Source: [Clostridium] ultunense DSM 10521 (GTDB taxonomy: Bacteria > Bacillota > Clostridia > Tissierellales > Tepidimicrobiaceae). From it: a stretch of DNA of 45,403 bases. Under the pieces are notes generated by a model. The model saw only the letters and a list, made by a program, of their open reading frames with translations. It made no database searches and was not told where the DNA came from. This document shows positions 42,606 through 45,403 of the stretch, piece after piece. The stretch covers positions 138,373 through 183,775 of the forward strand of contig NZ_AZSU01000006.1 in the NCBI RefSeq assembly GCF_000511955.1, read 5' to 3'. The first letter of the stretch is position 1, and every line of letters begins with the position of its first letter. A program made the translations under genes and the position numbers.

Positions 42606-43632
42606 TATATTAGATACTATGACAATAAAAGAATTACAACAAAAATACCCCTTTATTATAAATTATTTTGAGGAAAATAGATTAGATATAGAAGGATATG
42701 AAGATAAAACCTTTGAAGAATATCTAAATCATTTTACTGAAGAGGAAAAAGAAGAATGGGCTATTGATACTAGAAAATTAATAGAAGATTTATCCTCATA
42801 TATTATACAAATGGTAGAATTTTTAGGGTTGGAAGACGAAGCTGGAATAGAATCCTTATCCATAATAGCTGGTACTGATAAAAATGGGAACAAGGAAGGA
42901 TTTGAAAAGTTGACAATTTATAAATCGGAGATAGTGTCCATAGTAGGGCCTACAGGTTCTGGTAAAAGTAGACTTTTAGCTGATATAGAGTGGACTGCAC
43001 AAGAAGATACGCCTACGGGAAGGACAATCCTTATAAATAATGAAGTTCCAGATATGAAATGGAGATTTTCATCTAATAACAAACTAGTGGCTCAATTATC
43101 TCAAAATATGAATTTTGTAATGGATTTAACTGTAGAAGAATTTTTAGAACTCCATGCTGAAAGCAGAATGGTAGAAGATGTAGATAGAGTAGTAAAAGAG
43201 ATAATAGAAGAGGCTAATAATCTAGCAGGTGAAGAATTTAAATTAACTACGCCCATAACTAGCCTTAGCGGTGGACAATCTAGAGCCTTGATGATAGCCG
43301 ATACTGCAATTTTAAGTTCTTCACCTATAGTTTTAATAGATGAAATTGAAAATGCGGGAATTGATAGGAAGAAGGCATTAAATCTATTGGTAAGTAGTGA
43401 CAAGATTGTCCTAATGGCAACTCATGACCCTATTTTAGCTCTTATGGCAGACAAAAGAATTGTAATAAAAAATGGTGGAATAGATAAGGTCATTGAGACC
43501 AGTGAAGAAGAAAAGGAAGTATTAGCAGAATTAGAAAAGATGGATCACATAATGCAAAATATGAGAAATGATCTGAGAAATGGTTTGTCAATTAATAATG
43601 ATAAATATTATCAATTATTTTTCGTTTTGTAA
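42598..43632 (+). CDS. soluble ABC-type ATPase with DUF1858-like N-terminus
   Basis: This 344-residue protein starts at ATG 42598, overlapping the GTPase stop (AGGTGA upstream). Its N-terminal region (TMTIKELQQKYPFIINYFEE, FEEYLNHFTEEEKEEWAID) resembles the helical N-terminus of the binding-like protein two genes upstream. The ABC domain has Walker A GPTGSGKSR near residue 118, signature LSGGQSRAL, Walker B IVLIDEIENAG and H-loop ATHDP. No transmembrane segment is present and no permease is encoded nearby, so it is not an ordinary importer. With the two preceding genes it forms a tight three-gene unit upstream of hcp. Confidence 0.82.
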   Translation: MNNILDTMTIKELQQKYPFIINYFEENRLDIEGYEDKTFEEYLNHFTEEEKEEWAIDTRKLIEDLSSYIIQMVEFLGLEDEAGIESLSIIAGTDKNGNKEGFEKLTIYKSEIVSIVGPTGSGKSRLLADIEWTAQEDTPTGRTILINNEVPDMKWRFSSNNKLVAQLSQNMNFVMDLTVEEFLELHAESRMVEDVDRVVKEIIEEANNLAGEEFKLTTPITSLSGGQSRALMIADTAILSSSPIVLIDEIENAGIDRKKALNLLVSSDKIVLMATHDPILALMADKRIVIKNGGIDKVIETSEEEKEVLAELEKMDHIMQNMRNDLRNGLSINNDKYYQLFFVL

Positions 43633-43704
43633 CATAGGTTACCGAAATAGTAGGGATTGTATATTAAAATAGATTCATCAACAATAAACAAGGGGGTTAA
43701 TAAT

Positions 43705-45363
43705 ATGTCTATGTTTTGTTATCAATGTCAAGAAACAGCTGGAGGAAAGGGCTGTACAAAAGTGGGAGTCTGTGGTAAAACAGCAGATTTAGCCAATTTA
43801 CAAGACTTGATGATTTATACCTTAAAAGGTATTTCAAAATTAGGAGTTAAAGCAGATGAAATAGGATATGAAGTAGAAGGTCTAGATAGATTTATCATGG
43901 ATGGTCTATTTATGACAATTACAAATGCAAACTTCGATAAAGAGAGATTTTTAGCAAAGATTAAGGAAGGGCTTAAGATAAGGGATGAGCTAAAAGCAAA
44001 CTTAAGGGAAAAAGGAGTAAACTTAGATGATTTGAAAGATGCTGCTACTTTTTCAGTGAACTCTGATGATGATATAGTATATAAAGCAAATAACGATAAA
44101 GATAGAGTAGGAGTATTAGCTACAAAAGATGAAGATATTCGTTCATTAAGAGAGCTTATTACTTACGGATTAAAAGGTATGGCTGCCTATGCAGAACATG
44201 CAGATAACCTAGGATATAATGACCCAGAGATTGCTAAATTCATGAGAAAAACTTTAGCAGCTACAATGGATGATAGTTTAACTGTAGATGATTTAGTGGC
44301 TTTAACTTTAAAAACAGGAGAATATGGAGTTAAAGTAATGGCATTGTTAGATGAAGCCAATACTTCAACCTATGGAAACCCAGAAATAACGGAAGTAAAT
44401 ATAGGAGTAAGAAATAACCCTGCAATTCTTGTCTCAGGACATGATTTAAAGGATTTTGAAGAGCTATTGAAACAAACAGAAGGAACAGGAGTAGACGTGT
44501 ATACCCATAGTGAAATGTTACCAGCAAACTATTATCCAGCATTCAAAAAATACGACCATTTTGTTGGAAACTATGGTAATGCTTGGTGGAAACAAAAAGA
44601 AGAATTTGAAAAGTTCAATGGAGCAATACTATTTACAACTAACTGTATAGTACCACCAAAGGAATCCTATGCAGATAGAGTATATACTACAGGTTCCACT
44701 GGATACCCTGGATTTAAACATATTCCAGACAGAGTAGATGGGCAACCTAAAGATTTCTCAGAAATTATAGAACATGCTAAGAGATTGCCAGCACCTACTG
44801 AAATAGAAAGAGGAACAATCGTTGGAGGATTTGCTCATGCTCAAGTATTTGCTTTAGCTGACAAGATAGTAGATGCAGTAAAGTCAGGAGCTATTAAGAA
44901 ATTCTTCGTAATGGCAGGCTGTGATGGAAGAATGAAATCAAGAAACTACTATACAGATTTTGCAGCTGCTCTTCCAAAAGATACAGTAATATTAACTGCA
45001 GGATGTGCTAAATATAAATACAATAAATTGAATTTAGGAGACATTGGAGGAATTCCAAGAGTATTAGATGCAGGACAATGTAACGACTCTTATTCATTAG
45101 CAGTTATAGCGTTAAAATTAAAAGAAATCTTTGAACTAAATGACATAAACGAACTACCAATTGCATATAATATTGCTTGGTATGAACAAAAAGCGGTAAT
45201 AGTATTATTAGCTTTATTGTCCTTAGGGGTAAAGAATATCCACCTAGGACCAACACTACCAGCTTTCCTATCACCAAATGTGGCTAATGTACTGGTAGAA
45301 AACTTTGGAATTGGAACGATTTCAAATGTCGAAGATGATATAAAGATGTTTATGGAAGCTTAA
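43705..45363 (+). CDS. hcp: hybrid cluster protein (hydroxylamine reductase-type)
   Basis: This 552-residue Hcp starts at ATG 43705 (AAGGGGG upstream); the open frame back to TTG 43657 has no ribosome-binding site. The N-terminal cluster motif is Cys5-x2-Cys8-x8-Cys17-x5-Cys23 ([13 protein letters not shown]), the strict-anaerobe type. Ligand regions of the hybrid Fe-S-O cluster are present ([58 protein letters not shown]). The family reduces NO or hydroxylamine and helps against nitrosative stress. It lies 72 nt after the ABC ATPase with no terminator between, so it may be co-transcribed with the trio. A coding end at 45363 leaves 40 nt of featureless sequence to the window edge. Confidence 0.95.
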   Translation: MSMFCYQCQETAGGKGCTKVGVCGKTADLANLQDLMIYTLKGISKLGVKADEIGYEVEGLDRFIMDGLFMTITNANFDKERFLAKIKEGLKIRDELKANLREKGVNLDDLKDAATFSVNSDDDIVYKANNDKDRVGVLATKDEDIRSLRELITYGLKGMAAYAEHADNLGYNDPEIAKFMRKTLAATMDDSLTVDDLVALTLKTGEYGVKVMALLDEANTSTYGNPEITEVNIGVRNNPAILVSGHDLKDFEELLKQTEGTGVDVYTHSEMLPANYYPAFKKYDHFVGNYGNAWWKQKEEFEKFNGAILFTTNCIVPPKESYADRVYTTGSTGYPGFKHIPDRVDGQPKDFSEIIEHAKRLPAPTEIERGTIVGGFAHAQVFALADKIVDAVKSGAIKKFFVMAGCDGRMKSRNYYTDFAAALPKDTVILTAGCAKYKYNKLNLGDIGGIPRVLDAGQCNDSYSLAVIALKLKEIFELNDINELPIAYNIAWYEQKAVIVLLALLSLGVKNIHLGPTLPAFLSPNVANVLVENFGIGTISNVEDDIKMFMEA

Positions 45364-45403
45364 TCTATAAAACCCCATCTATAGTAAGTAATAAGTAATA
45401 GGG

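Noticed and set aside
40666-43632. The trio as an ordinary metal ABC importer
   Set aside because: The binding protein lacks a signal peptide or lipobox, and no permease gene is present next to the ATPase.
1-45403. CRISPR arrays, tRNA or rRNA genes
   Set aside because: No regularly spaced direct repeats of 24-40 nt and no tRNA-like cloverleaf or rRNA sequence was recognised.

Overview
The window is AT-rich DNA with almost every gene on the + strand and short intergenic gaps. Strong Shine-Dalgarno sites precede frequent GTG and TTG starts. Together with tungsten/selenium redox enzymes, a strict-anaerobe-type Hcp and an Agr peptide system, this points to a strictly anaerobic, low-GC Firmicute of the Clostridia/Tissierellia type, probably an amino-acid or organic-acid fermenter. 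I cannot fix genus or species from sequence alone.

Layout. 1-1800: the 3' end of an unidentified gene, a gene-poor AT-rich stretch, and three small membrane proteins, two of them paralogous. 1987-9920: an NAD-linked formate dehydrogenase operon (hymA, hymB, fdhB, selenocysteine-containing fdhA) followed by cofactor genes mogA, mobA and fdhD. In fdhA an in-frame TGA followed at once by a SECIS-like hairpin joins two open frames into one 892-residue selenoprotein. 9921-15712: a candidate Moco/Tuco riboswitch with tandem terminators, a tungstate ABC importer (tupABC), moeA, and a second moeA fused to a periplasmic-binding-like domain. 15799-19660: an Agr-type quorum-sensing locus (AgrB, an unannotated 41-residue AgrD with Ser in place of Cys, a LytTR regulator, a GHKL kinase) and a secreted protein of unknown function. 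20031-24806: a four-gene 2-oxoacid dehydrogenase complex (E1alpha, E1beta, E2, E3) with a Fur-like site in its promoter. 25045-25338: a small membrane-anchored protein. 25441-31456: moaA, moaC, two MOSC proteins, a sigma54 activator, a -24/-12 promoter, a tungsten aldehyde:ferredoxin oxidoreductase and a MoaD-like protein. 31588-40569: two heterodimeric ABC exporters flanking a chromate-transporter-family protein. 40666-45363: a soluble substrate-binding-like protein, a P-loop GTPase and a permease-less ABC ATPase, then hybrid cluster protein (Hcp).

How it works together. Most of the left and centre is one theme: importing tungstate (or molybdate), building the pyranopterin cofactor (moaA, moaC, moaD, mogA, moeA x2, mobA), sulfurating it (fdhD) and using it in formate dehydrogenase and aldehyde oxidoreductase. 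The Agr locus interrupts this theme.

The two least-described systems are these. First, an Agr circuit with a predicted Ser-lactone peptide and three promoters in this window sharing the same architecture: paired 21-bp repeats, with the -10 exactly 37 nt from the second repeat. They define a candidate regulon of agrBD, the secreted protein and the small anchored protein. Second, the cytoplasmic binding-protein/GTPase/ABC-ATPase trio beside Hcp, which looks like intracellular cofactor or redox machinery rather than a transporter.
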